A DNA stretch of 64,000 nt from Scenedesmus sp. ARA3 (taxonomy: Eukaryota; Chlorophyta; Chlorophyceae; Sphaeropleales; Scenedesmaceae): positions 6,328 to 70,327 of the forward strand of contig RWJK01001915.1 in NCBI GenBank assembly GCA_004335835.1, read 5' to 3'. Under the pieces are notes generated by a model, which worked only from the letters and a program-made list of their open reading frames with translations, searched no databases and was not told the DNA's origin. Positions 1 to 11,223 of this stretch are shown here, piece by piece (within the stretch, counting starts at the first letter, position 1; each line of letters starts with the position of its first letter). Position numbers and translations under genes: made by a program.

Positions 1-24
1 AGCGGCTCGCTGGGCTAGTGCCTG
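1..24 (+). repeat. Short dispersed repeat, copy 1 (copy 2 at 3079-3102)
   Basis: The first 24 bases recur at 3079-3102 with a single mismatch. The following bases are also similar, ending near 'ggttcagtc' here and 'ggtcagtc' there. One copy lies near the LRR gene and the other in the last intron of the SDR gene. It may be a fragment of an old mobile element. Confidence 0.5.
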
Positions 25-154
25 GGGGCGGGTTCAGTCCCGAAAGTGTATTGTATTGTATTGTATTGCAATCCCTTCAGCACGCACCATTGCGGCCACA
101 ATCAGTCAGGTGCAGTGCAGTCACTGAACAACAATTAAACAGCCCACCACTCAC

Positions 155-1848
155 CTGCGGCAATCCAGCAGCGTAACAGCAGTCAAATGCCCCAGCGGCA
201 GCTGCTGGCCATCAAACGGGTTGCTGCTGTAGTTTGTGTCGTTGCCCCCACCACCCACAAACAGCTCCAGCTGCAGCAGCTGCGCAGCCGGCAGCTGCGC
301 CAGGCTGGCTGCACCGTAAACGCCTTCTAGGTTTAGCCTGAGCAGCAGCGGGAGCGGCAGCAGCAGCAGCAGCAGTGATATAAGGAGGAGCAACAAGGGC
401 AGGAGGTAATTGTCGGCAGCAGCATGGCATGTAGCTGCCAGGGCCATATTACAGCGGCAAGCAGACAAGGGTGGCTTGCCCAGCAGCCAAGCTGCATTGC
501 AGCATGTGGGTGTTGCTGCAACACGTCCTACAAGCAAGCAGTGACACATCGCGCAGTGAAAGTGAAGAGACGATTGTTGAAGTGTTGAAGTTAGCACCCA
601 CAAATGATACAAGGAATTGCATTGCAGTCAGTGCAGAACCGTGCAGCCCGCCGAGCAAGCTTTACGTGAGGCCACAAATCATCTGCTTTGTTCACACAAT
701 CATCCAATGCAAAAAAGTAGGAAATCTGACCCAGAAGTCAAAGACAGGTGACAGTAGGATTTGCTCCCCCTGGTAAGCCAGGAGAAAGGCAAGTCAGGTG
801 ACGTATTGCAGGCGTCCGCACCGTGTCAGCTGCTGCATCGCTGTCAAGCCAGGCAGCATGCCACATGCATGCATCACATACACTTGCACAGCTGTTGTGC
901 CTTAGGGCCCACACCTTCAATGCAAGCTGTGCAACGTTAAACCTGAACTCGCCCCAGTATGTTGCGGCCTGAATGTGCGTGCCCGCTTGCAAATAGGATG
1001 CTACTGCACTCAGTCCCTCCGTGACCAACAGTGACGCCCCTGCCTTGTCTGCTGCTGCCGCCTCACCGTGTCAGCTGCTGCATCGCTGTTAAGCCAGGCA
1101 GCAGGGCATCACAGCTCCAGCAGGTGTCATCTTGTGCCTCCCAGGATGGCCGCAGTGTCCACATTGGGGCACCAAACAGGGTGTACAAAAAGCCGCCGCC
1201 TGTTGCATCATGGGGCCGGGATGCATGGGACAGGCTCAAGGTCCGCAGGCTGGTCAAACGTAACAAGGCAGCGTTGACCGCTGCTGCACCGCGCAGCCCT
1301 CCCTTGTGGTAGAGGGTGAGAGAGGTCAGGTGCTGGGGTGGAAGCTGTGAAAGGATAGGGCCATCTATGCTGTGGGATGTAAAGGCTTGCAGAACAAGGC
1401 CAGCTGGTGCTGCTGCTGCTGCTGCCGCCTGCAGGCCAGCTGCCAGGTCTGCTGCTGCTGCGTGCTGCCAGCTGCTGCTGAAGAGCTGCCACTCTCGCGG
1501 CAGCGTCAGTGAACTGGCAGCGGCAGCATGCTTGGCCAGCCACCTTGCAAAGTAATTGGCAAGTGGTGTTGTCTCATCTCTAGGGAGCTCAACAAAGCTA
1601 GTGGAGCCGGGGGTGCTGTCCCGTGACTGTGTCCACTGCTGCTTTGGCAAGCTCCATGATACTGCAAGCTCGCCACTGCAGTAGGTAGCAACAGCTTCCG
1701 GCATCTCCTTACAGCTGCTGAGCAGGGCGCACACTGTGGCTTGGTCACTGCAGATGTACTCAGCAGCATGCTGCAGCAGCAGCGGGACGGCGGGATGCAT
1801 GCCTGCAGGGGGCGCCACGTGCACAGTGGCACAGTCCATGGCCGACAT
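155..1848 (-). CDS. Leucine-rich-repeat protein, 5' part (runs off left edge)
   Basis: Two exons are visible: 1067-1848, then 155-337. They join in phase 2 (donor GTGAGG, acceptor ctgctgctcag), and a further donor at 154 shows that the gene continues beyond the window. The first ATG in the open frame is at 1848; the frame stays open upstream to 1932, where only a GTG is available. The N-terminal 60 residues look like the F-box-like leader common in algal LRR proteins (weak inference). The C-terminal part has LRR spacing, for example LTSLTLYHKGG, LRTLSLSHAS and, across the junction, LTAMQQLTRLNLEG. These proteins usually act as protein-binding scaffolds or ubiquitin-ligase adaptors; which applies here is unknown. 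The 730-bp intron carries a 40-bp near-perfect copy of the end of exon 1. Confidence 0.6.
819..858 (-). repeat. Echo of LRR exon 1 end plus splice donor
   Basis: These 40 bases match 1064-1103 with one mismatch. The original is the last part of the LRR exon with its GT donor; the copy sits about 245 bp downstream inside the intron and also reads into a donor-like GTGCGG. Confidence 0.85.
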
Positions 1849-2825
1849 AAGACCGAAACTAGAGCTTTGATCGGGCTGTTGGCCCTCGTTGGCTCGAAGG
1901 CCGAGCCTCGCAGCAGTTGTGCTTGATGTCACCGCGCAGCAGAAATTTGCTCAAATGCGCACTAAGCATGCATATAGAGTCGAACCATGCAATTATCCAA
2001 GCTTATTGAAAGCGCTTTAGTCGATTTGACAAGACATCGGTGTCACTATCTCGAGATAGAGAGGCACTGGCTCAGTGCCGTACCACCGCATCAAGAAGTT
2101 ATGTCACCAGCCAAGGTTTGCTTCACCCGCAGCAATCTGCAGGACTGCCTTGAGATCCAGCACAATGGCAATTTGATCTCGAACATACACAGCTCAGCAC
2201 GAGTTGCTACCGTCCAGCCAGGCTGATGCTGTTGCTGCTCAGCAGTCGGCGGCCGGCAGTACTACGTAGTATACTACAGGCGTGACACTTTCGGCTTTGA
2301 ACGGGTTTGACACCTTAGAGGGTGGTAGTTAGCATGACACAGCACTGAATGTTGAATAATTGATGAACACGTACTAGTGCAGCTCCTGATGGTCTGAAAG
2401 CCCAGGTAATGGACATTACCAATTTTCAAAAAAGATACGTGCTAAGGAAACATTTCGTATGCTCCACAGTAATGCTGTGCTCCTGCCAACCAGGACTGTG
2501 CCACAGCGTGCACCACCGCAATCTTAAAGCAGCAGCACATGATGGCCCAACCAGCAGCACAAGAGGCGGCAAAATGCTGCTGCTGTTCTCTCAGCCCAAC
2601 CTTGGACAGCCGGCGTACTACAGCATGCAGCATGGGCTGCAGCCGCTGCATTGCAGCAGTGAGTGCACTGCACGACATCAACAGCAGGCTCCCACATGTA
2701 CGACATTACAGCTTCCCCTCTCTGTCAGTCTATGTTTGTACAAACCCTGGCCTGGGGTCCACGTGGCAACCCTGTCACTGTGTGTTGCACTAGAGGCTGC
2801 ATCCACTCAGCACGCTTGAACTGGT
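1849..2825. other. Intergenic: LRR upstream region and SDR 3' flank
   Basis: No convincing coding region. TTACA at 2706-2710 (TGTAA on the minus strand), 116 bases past the SDR stop, is a candidate green-algal poly(A) signal. The rest should include the LRR promoter, but I recognise no core promoter element. Confidence 0.4.
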
Positions 2826-4444
2826 CTAGCTGCACATGCTGCCTCCATCAAGCACTAGGGTTTGGCCTGTCATAAACGTTGCCCGCGTGGCCACCCACAC
2901 TGCTGTCTCTGCGATCTCTTGGGCTGTTGCTATCCTGCCAATCGGGTAGCTGGCGTTGGTTTCTGCCTGCATGACATCACCGCACAGCAGGGGCAAGGCA
3001 GCTGGGTCGCTCTTCAAGTCACTTGGAAACAGAGTGAGCCAGGATCACGTCTTACACTATCACTCTCACAAGCGGAGAAGCGGCTCGCTGGGCTTGTGCC
3101 TGAGGCAGGTCAGTCATAAGATGTGTTGTAATGTACCTGCAAAGGTGATTTGTGCTGCACGGTGGTCCATTTCACCAACAGCTACTGCTCACCTGCCAGT
3201 CAGGCCACTGCTGTGCAAAGCGGGCCACCATGGGGGTGTCTGTGGTTGCCGGGTTGATGCAGTTGACAGGGATCCTGCCTGCGTACTCTGCTGCAGTGCT
3301 GCGCATCAGCCCCACCAGTGCATGCTTGCTGCAGCTGTAGGCGGCAAACTCAGGCATGCCTTGCAGGCCTGCAGCAGCAGGGGACGCAGCAGCAGCAGCA
3401 AGGGTAACAGAGCAGCCCATATCAACAGCTGCCGCAACAGCCAACCATACTTGGGTCATTCAGAGCAAGATCCAAGGAGTGGTACTACCACTAGTACTAG
3501 TACTCTGCATGGACAGGCGCGTGGACTCCCATCATCATGGCAGATAATTGGCCGCTGGCTCTGCAGGCAACCAAATAGTTCAAGTCCGTGCTGTCTCCCA
3601 GCACGCGCCTGCCGTTAATGACGTTATAACAATGGAGCCCTCTTTGCCTGCTGTTGCCAGCTTTAGCGGCACCTCATGCTTCAAGCACAGGAACACGCCC
3701 CGCACGTGACCGCCATGACTCGGCCAAACGTATCTGTGCTGTACTCATGTACTGGTGCTCTGTCTCCTTCTATGCCTGCATTGTTGAGGCAGCAGTCGAG
3801 CCGACCAAACCTGCAGCAGCAGCAGCAGCAACAGTGAATGTGCTAGCTACGGCAGCCATTGGTTGAAATGTGTGTGGTGCGCCAAGGTGCGTGTTGCCTG
3901 GAATGTATCCCTGCTACTTGCTCATGGCGCAAGCCTCTGAGAGCAAGAACAGAGACGGTTGAACCACCAGCACATGCTGAGACAGCATCCGGGTGAACAT
4001 GGCATTGGACCGGCCGTGTTTGCTTCGGCTTTGTCATTGCTGCTGTTTGTTAATTGTGTGGACTATGTAACATAACGAAGCATGTTGTGCGTGTGTCAGA
4101 GCACCAAAGCAGCACGATATGCACTGTAGGGATGTGCAGCAGGCTTTCCAAGTGGGCAGCTTGCAGATGTTGCTGCGACAACGTGGTTTGGGTTGCTATG
4201 TATTCAAGCCTATGCCCTCCAGTGTTGCTGTCCCACCGTGTGCGGATGGTCTCAACAAAGGCTTTGACGTCGTCCTCTTGTGAAACGTTTACCTTGATGG
4301 GCACTGCAGTAGCACCAACCTCTGCAGCAGCACAAGCAGCAGCACATTGTGTTACAGCCACAGATAGAGCAGCAGTGAAGCTTGTTGTTTGATTGTAGCA
4401 TCAGCTGCTCGTGTGTCGCTGGCAGCGCTAATGCGTCGTGGTGC

Positions 4445-4484
<40 letters not shown>

Positions 4485-4787
4485 CTACTGCTGCTGCCAC
4501 TGCTACTGCTGCTCCTGTGCCTGATGGCTCCCGATGCTGCTCTGCCTCCCATGGTTTTTGTGGCGGTGTGACGGTAAATGTTATGCTATGCTAGTACTGG
4601 CTGCAAACAGGAACCGAGCTGTGCACGGACCTGTCTGGATGCTGTTGCAGGTCTCCTCTGCCCCTTGCTCGTCGATGTCAGCAACAACGATAGAGAAACC
4701 TTGCTTTGCGAATTCGATTTCACTGGCCCTGCCGATGCCTGATGCGCCTCCCGTCACCAATGCAACCTTTCCGGAAGCCCTGGACAT
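2826..4787 (-). CDS. Short-chain dehydrogenase/reductase, apparently frameshifted
   Basis: Classical SDR: an NAD(P)(H)-dependent oxidoreductase whose substrate cannot be told from the sequence. Five exons: 4631-4787, 4237-4321, 3609-3810, 3193-3368, 2826-3011. Motifs in order are the cofactor loop TGGASGIG, NNAG, a catalytic Ser in IVITS, and YSCSK; the C-terminus is the usual VLDGGS. With the frame restored it would be about 268 residues, normal for the family. The start is the ATG at 4787; the open frame upstream offers only TTG. Two oddities: near 3707-3710 the frame breaks as if one base were missing (MAV followed by VRGVFL in another frame), and exon 3 ends at a GC rather than a GT donor. 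It could be a sequencing error, or a gene beginning to decay. Confidence 0.8.
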
Positions 4788-5486
4788 GAGGGCGGGGAAG
4801 ACCAGAAACAGTCCTGAGCACGGTAGACGCTGAAGAAGCAACGACGTGGTGATTGACCAAGAGATAATATGAGAGCACTTTGCCCTTCAGCGGCAGTTAT
4901 CTTCCACTTTCTGTAGAGGGTTTTAAGGTGTTCAACTTGTTGGGCACCGTGCGTTTCGGAAACCAGCCGATATAGCTGGGTGCTGTACACCCCAGAGCGT
5001 AAAGTTAAATGTTCAATATTATTATCCTCAACCCGCAATGACACACATGCAAGTTTATCTTTGTATGGCATGGACCCGTGCTTCCTGCTGCTCAGTGAAC
5101 TGCTGTACAGCATGTCGGCTTCCGAAGACAGAGTCTCGCTGTTTAAAACGTGTCACAGCTGCAGCATAAAGATGGCAGACTAGGACAGACACCATACATC
5201 AGTGAAGCCATCAGCATTTGGATAGCCGCGGGAGAGCTGCCTCCCAGGTACTACCAACCTTCAATGTCAAGCGTTGAGTCACTCAACAGTGTTGCAGTCA
5301 TGGCCATGGGGACCTTGCATGACACTGTACCAGGGTGCTATAACTCAGGCACACAGTCGAGACTACTGCAGGGTATGAACTGTTGAGTCTAATTGTGAGA
5401 ACTACTCTACACACCTGATCAATCTACAATATTAACCCACAACAGTCCTGCGCAGCACGCTCTGGCAGTGGAGAGCACTCTTCAAC
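4788..5486. promoter_or_regulatory. Divergent intergenic region between SDR and ORF3-like copy 1
   Basis: This is the only gap between two genes read in opposite directions, so it should hold both promoters. I see no coding sequence and no clear TATA element or operator-like repeat. Confidence 0.4.
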
Positions 5487-6855
5487 ATGGCTGCTGAACT
5501 GGCGCTGCTGAGGGTCTCTGACCCCAAAGGAAAGCTTACAAGAGAGATTGTGGTGGCAGAATGCACCACCATGCACAATCTGCATCGCGTGCTGCAGTTC
5601 TGCATCAAGCCACGACAGGCGGACTCGGTGATTGACTGCAAGGTAGGACTGAAGGTTGAGCCCGCCTATAATATTATTAGCCATTTGGTCATTCATTTAA
5701 AGGAATTATGTGTGGTCCGAGCTTGTCTGTGCTGACATATGCTCCAGCTCGTCCAGTTTTACGACAGCTCAAACGGTCTACGTGACAGCGCAGAGCTCTG
5801 CTTTCCCAGCGCGAACTGACTTCAATTGATTGTTATCACTATCATGCCTGCTGCAACACCTTATCGGCGATTGCTGCAACTCGGGTGTGCTGCATCTGCT
5901 CCTGCTGCTGCTTGCTTGCTGCTGCAGCCCTACACCTTCACCCATGTCGCATCAGGCAAGAAGGTGCCCAAGCTCAAGTCGACGCAGCTCTACCGCGCGA
6001 ACCAGAGCAAGAACACAGCAACGCTGGAGGTGGGCGATGCTTACACGTATGAGGCAGACACAGGCCTCAAGGCAGGAGGCAAGGAGCGCTATCTGGTGGA
6101 GGTGGTGGCACAGGACTGTGGGAACGGCAAGTACTTTGTGCCTCGCTGCATCCTGGGCAACACAGGTGAGCCGCCTGCGGCTGCGCTGCTGCATGCAAAA
6201 GATACCGCTGATTTATAACTGGGCGCATCCTGCGTGCCAGCCCTGCAGTACGGCTTAAGCAGGCCAGCTGGCAGCATGTACACGCATGCTGCTGCTGATG
6301 CTGCTGCTTGTTGGGCGCATCAGCTGCACATGCCACGAGCTGTGCACACAGGGTGTTGGGTGCAGCCCTCAATACCGCCCAACCAGTTCTGGATCTAGAG
6401 TGTGTGCCGCCCTTCCTCTCGCTAGAAGCTGGCAGAAAAGCGCTAGAAGCTGGCAGAAAAGCGCTAGAAGCTGGCAGAAAAGCGCTAGAAGCTGGCAGAA
6501 AAGCGCTAGAAGCTGGCAGAAAAGCGCTAGAAGCTGGCAGAAAAGCGCTACAAGCTGGCAGAAAAGCGCTAGAAGCTGGCAGAACTGACGTGGCATAGCT
6601 GTACGCTGCTACCACGCACAAAGCCTCACGCGACAACATACCACGTGACCATACCTGCCCCTGCTGTTCAATGCTGCCACCTGTTCAGACCTGAACCCCA
6701 TCAACAGCAAGCTGATGCTGCGCCGCTTCACCAAGAGCGGCGGCATGAAGCCCAAGAACCCTCCACCATGCTGGCACTTCAAAGGCACACCCCGAGAGGT
6801 GCTGATGCAGGGGTTCCTGTCAACAATGAAGAGCCCACTTGGTGGCTACTGGTAG
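5487..6855 (+). CDS. pRiA4b ORF-3-like domain protein, tandem copy 1
   Basis: Three exons: 5487-5642, 5928-6165, 6689-6855. Junction phases are 0 and 1, giving about 186 residues; the start is the first ATG. The protein resembles the plasmid pRiA4b ORF-3/MM3350 fold (family knowledge, matched by eye). Exon 1 has TMHNLHRVLQFCI, like the family's TLxxLHxxIQ. Exon 2 opens with FTHVASGKKV and continues EVGDAYTYEAD...YLVEVV...VPRCILGN, like the GDxFxYxYDxGDxWxHxI...PxCLxG block. The function of this fold is not established. It is the most intact copy, heading an array with copies 2 and 3. Intron 2 contains a 21-bp minisatellite. Confidence 0.65.
6421..6585 (+). repeat. 21-bp minisatellite, eight units
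   Basis: The unit gctagaagctggcagaaaagc is repeated seven times and then partially. Unit 7 has g to c at position 5. It lies in intron 2 of ORF3-like copy 1; the other copies lack it, so it arose after the gene duplication. Confidence 0.95.
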
Positions 6856-8069
6856 GGGCTGGCTGACTGGTGGCAGAGGCTGGTGGGGAGGAAGTGTGCT
6901 GCAGCTGATGAAAGGTCACCTTTCCACGGTGGCTGGTTGGCCTTAGCCTCGAGGGCATGTGGCTGCCGTGGATTTTGACACATTTTGGAGGTTGTACAGC
7001 AACGGAGTTTGTCGATGTTATAAACGAGTGGTGCTGATGGTTCACTCCATGCAGCAGAGGCACGAAGCATCCTTGTTTCAGCAGCCTGACAACACACTGT
7101 TTTTTGTTGCAAGCAATGTTTTGCTTGCCTGGTTGCGTTGGCTATGTTGTTGACGGGTTGCAATGAGATGAATGCAAGCAGACTAGAGGCATATGTGGTT
7201 GTGCTACACATGTGGACAGACGTGCCTGCGTGGACAGCCCACTTGGAGCGCCAGGAGCCTTCGGGCAGGGGGGCTTCTGGACCAGCATTGCTTGAAGGTG
7301 AACAATTATGCATTTACCATGCCCAACTGTGCTGTGGTAGCGAGTAGGATTCCGTCCCCCCTGGTAACAAAAAAAAGGTGAACGGTTATGCATTTACCAT
7401 GCCTAAAACTGTCATATCACATGTGTCGACATTGTATACAGTACGTACTGCATGACTTGAACCACTGCATTCTTAAAGTCCTACCTGGCTGACAACGCAA
7501 TGTCATGTGGCCGTCGTAACCAAAAAAATGTCATGTGGCCGTCACTTGGCGAAGGCATTCGCTGGTTGCTACCTTGCAGCAGAGCGTTTTGTGTGAGCTT
7601 TTGCTTCGAGGAATTGACTGGTCAGTGCTGGCGGCAGCCAGCTGCTGCAGAAGCAGCACTGCTGCTGTTGAACAGCAAGGACATTGTATAACGCGAGGTT
7701 ACGGGGCTGTCATTTTCTCCTTGAAACAGCCCGCAGCTGGCAGCCGGCAGCCGGCATGAAGTTGCATTTCGTGCTGCTTGACAGCTGTCAGCGGGACCCA
7801 GCAGTGCTGGGCCAGCACTCCGAGCCTCATGATAATCATGACATGCCTCATGATAATCATGAGGCTCAAAGTGTCATCGGATCATCCAATGTCAGTGACA
7901 CTTTGACAGCGTGTTGCAAATCTGCTACAACAGAAACCATACCAACGCATGGGCATTCAACTCATGCGTTCGTTTAAGTTCAAGACAAAGCTCATTGAAG
8001 TATCTCAACAGAATCGAAGCACTTGTGGTGCCCCCAGCACTATCTGGCCCAAAGCAGCACCATTCAAAA
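6856..8069. other. Intergenic spacer with direct and inverted repeats
   Basis: No gene recognised. It holds a 17-bp direct repeat (7499-7515 and 7527-7543), a 46-bp near-palindrome (7822-7867) and an adjacent 10-bp stem with a 19-base loop (7867-7876 with 7896-7905). It must also hold the promoter of copy 2 and the 3' end of copy 1. Confidence 0.5.
7822..7906. repeat. Cluster of two adjacent inverted repeats
   Basis: 7822-7867 reads almost the same on both strands and also contains a direct repeat of cctcatgataatcatga at 7825 and 7846. It abuts a second hairpin with stems caaagtgtca and tgacactttg. The cluster could be the terminus of a small mobile element or a structured transcript. Confidence 0.6.
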
Positions 8070-8500
8070 ATGGCTACTGACCTGGCTCTGCTGAGGGTGT
8101 TCGACCCTAAAGGAAAGGTCTCAAGAGAAATCGTGGTGACAGGAGCACCACTATGTTCAACTTGCACCGTGCTGCAGTTCTGCATCAAGCAGCGGCAAGC
8201 AGACTCCGTGATCGACTGCAAGGTGAGGCGAGGCTTTTGTTATTGCAAACGTACTTTTAGACATACTATCACATGTTAACAGGTCTGTGTTGTGGTCCGA
8301 GCTCGCATGTGTTGACATACTAGCCTGCTCGAGCAGCTCTCTCACAGCTCACAACGGTTCGCCAAACAACACCCAACACTACTCCTGCGTCATTGAATGT
8401 AGTGTTTACGATTATACATACTCTGTTGATGCTTGCAGCGTCGCTGTAGTGCAATCTGCTGCAAATGTCGCTGTGCTGCATCTGCTGCCTGCTGCTGCTT

Positions 8501-8520
8501 GCTGCTGCTGCTGCTGCTGC

Positions 8521-8563
<43 letters not shown>

Positions 8564-8565
8564 AG
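8501..8565 (+). repeat. CTG tract ending in the 3' splice site of copy 2 exon 2
   Basis: A nearly pure CTG run ends in ctgcag, the acceptor. The same intron end in copy 1 (about 5901-5927) has only a few scattered CTG units. Confidence 0.95.
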
Positions 8566-9383
8566 CCCTACTCCTTCACGCACGTCGCGTCAGGCAAGAC
8601 AGTAGGCAAGCTTAAGTCAACGCAGCTGTACCGCGCAAACCAGAGCAAGGAATCCACAGAGGCAGAAGTAGGGGATGCACGTATAAGGCAGACACAGGCC
8701 TGAAAGCAGGGGGCAAGGAGCAGTACCTGGTGGAAGTGGTGGCACGGGAATCTGGTGATGCCAGGTACTACGTGCCTCGCTGCATCTCAGGCAACACAGG
8801 TGCGGTCAATGTGTGTTAGTGGATGTGCAAGTGGCCAGTTACAAGTCCCACGCATCAGAAGCAGGCACGCCTGCCTGAGCCTTTGCTCTTGCGCGCTTTG
8901 CTCTTGCGCGCGTAAATAAGGGAAGGACAAGGACAGGCCTGGTATGGGCCTGAGAAGTGGATGTGCACTGCACCTTGCAGCTGCTGCAGCTGGGAGACAT
9001 GCCAATGCCGTCTGTGCTGGCCAGCTGTGGGCTGAACTGCTGTACAGCATGCCGCATATGCTGCTAGTAGCCGTGCTGCGGCTGCGACGTCTGGATGATT
9101 CAGCTGCTGACTTGATGCCACCAGCTACAGGGTGCAGCCTGATACTAAACAAACCAGCTGTGGATATGCCGTTGTTGTTGCTGTGCTCCCGCGCACACGT
9201 TCGACTTCTCTAGCTCCACATGCACACGGCATGCGGATCACACTGTTTATTCCTGAAGCGGATGCACCTCGGGCGCTTTGTCCATCACAACTATTGCGAC
9301 CAGTTGGATCATGTGGTTTGACGCGTGTCCTGGTCTAGATTGCTTACATGCGGAATGCAAACCATCTCTTGTCACCCACCGCC

Positions 9384-9761
9384 GCATGCAGCCCTGGACC
9401 CCATCAACAGCAAGCTGCTGCTGCACAGATAGGCACAACCGCGACCAACTCATCACACCTAACCCTGCTGCACTGCGTTTGAACGCTGTCCGCCACCGTA
9501 TGCAGACCTCGACGCCATCAAACAGCAAGCTGCTGCTGCACAGATAGGCACAACCGCGACCAGCTCATCCCACCTAACCCTGCTGCACTGCCTTTGAACG
9601 CTGTCCGCCACCGTATGCAGACCTGGACGCCATCAACAGCAAGCTGCTGCTGCACAGATAGGCACAACCACGACCGTCTCATCCCACCCAACCCTGCTGC
9701 ACTGCCTTTGAACGCTGTCCGCCACCGCATGCAGACCTGAACCCAACAACAGCAAGCTGCT
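9384..9761 (+). repeat. 114-bp tandem repeat of the exon 3 acceptor region
   Basis: Four units begin at 9384, 9498, 9613 and 9727. Each starts with an atgcag acceptor-like site followed by the first 25-30 bases of exon 3 (cctgga..cc.tcaacagcaag). In the first three units the exon part then degenerates; only the fourth continues into full exon 3. Confidence 0.9.
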
Positions 9762-9897
9762 GCTGCGGCGCTTCCCTAAAAGCGGCAGCATGGCCCCAAT
9801 GGAGCCCCCCAAGCTGTGGTGCGTGAAAGGCACAACCCGTGAGGCGCTGATGGGAGGATACCTGGCAAGGATGAAGCGCCCGCTTGGTGCCCAATGA

Positions 9898-10694
9898 AAC
9901 AGCCCCCACCTGCCCAGGCAGACAGCGCAATGGTGTGCAGCAGACGAATATCGATGGCTGGTTGACTTTGCTTGAGGGCATGGGATGTAAGATGCATGCG
10001 AATGTGTGGAATGCGGTTGTGCTTGTAAAAGGACGAATTTGTATTGCTTGTATTGTATGTGGAAGGAGAGGGGTGCTGACTGTACCATGTTTGATGTATA
10101 CGTGACAGTGAGGGGAACCGTATTGTCGCGCGGCTGGATGATGTCTGACATGCATTGGGGCTCTTACTTATGTCAGCAGCCACTTGTACAAAGCTTTTGG
10201 ATGCAAGCTGTGTTCAGCAGAATCTGCTGGAGCACTGCATGGGTTGCAATGTACCAGCAGTGCACTGTCTGGTGGTGTGGAGCGAGCCACTGCATGTTCA
10301 GCCTGAACCCGGGGTGCAACCTGGCTAACATGGTACAGTGCATGGTTACCAATGCATGGCTTGCAGGAAGCCTGCTGCTTCAGCTCAACGTCTTTGACAG
10401 CCGCCACAGTTGATGTGCTGGTGAAAACTATCCTGTGTCGCAGCATCAACCATGCTCTGCAGAGCATGCAGACAGCAGCAGCTGCGTACTGCAGTGCCAC
10501 CATAGCACATGGTGACGACTGACATGTAACCTGTTTGATGTGCTGTCCTTGTACTTCAAATGACTTTGTGCATTGTTCAATTGCATCATAGATTGATCAT
10601 ACCCTCAATCATCAACGAGCGCTGATCATTGTGTCACAGTCTACGGCATCAAAAGCATCTTCAGAGCTACTCCACCAGCAGACAGGACAGTAAG
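9898..10694. other. Intergenic spacer between copies 2 and 3
   Basis: No coding region or repeat that I can support beyond the possible TGTAA poly(A) signal of copy 2. It should contain the promoter of copy 3. Confidence 0.35.
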
Positions 10695-11151
10695 ATGGCA
10701 ACGCTTGCTCAGCTGCGGGTGTCGGACCCAAATGGGCGGGCGTCTTTTGAGATAGTGGTGTCGGAGAGCACCACCATGTTCAACGTGCACCGTGTGCTGC
10801 AGTTTTGCATCAAGCCCAGTCAGCCTGACGCGCTGATTGACAGCAAGGTAAGGCGTACCTCTGCATCGACTGTTTCAGATTTATAAGGCTGTTACACAAA
10901 GTAATCTTGCAGTCCGCGTTTCACCGAGCAGCCTTGCATGAATATCGGTGACCTGGTCGTGCTGCTTCCCGACACCTGGCATTGGCTATCTAGACCTGCT
11001 TTGCTTCTACTTCCGTGCTGCAAATTACAGTTAAACTGTACTTTGTTTGATTCATCCGGCCGCTGCTGTGTGAACAGCGTTGATGCGCTTGGCGGACCCC
11101 GAGAGGCACTGTTGCCGCCTGCACTTCTGCTGCTGCTGCCAGCGGCTGATG

Positions 11152-11223
<72 letters not shown>

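Larger units (their letters stand above)
8070..9897 (+). pseudogene. pRiA4b ORF-3-like domain protein, decayed tandem copy 2
   Basis: Exons equivalent to copy 1 are 8070-8222, 8566-8799 and 9735-9897. Compared with copies 1 and 3, exon 1 has lost 1 and then 2 bases, so the frame recovers but about ten residues are scrambled (PLCSTCT in place of TMFNVHR). Exon 2 lacks four bases at the GDAYTY motif, which leads to a stop at about 8701. Exon 3 lacks one base near its start. All splice sites remain. The gene is probably dead, and recently so, because the rest of exon 2 is still well conserved. A TGTAA follows at 9986-9990. Confidence 0.75.

Noticed and set aside
1849..1932. Extended N-terminus of the LRR protein from 1932
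   Set aside because: The first codon there is GTG; the first ATG is at 1848.
4788..4841. Extra 18-residue leader on the SDR protein
   Set aside because: It would start at TTG; the ATG at 4787 gives the normal SDR N-terminus.
6421..6585. Possible CRISPR-like array
   Set aside because: Units are directly adjacent with no spacers, in an intron of a eukaryotic gene; it is a minisatellite.
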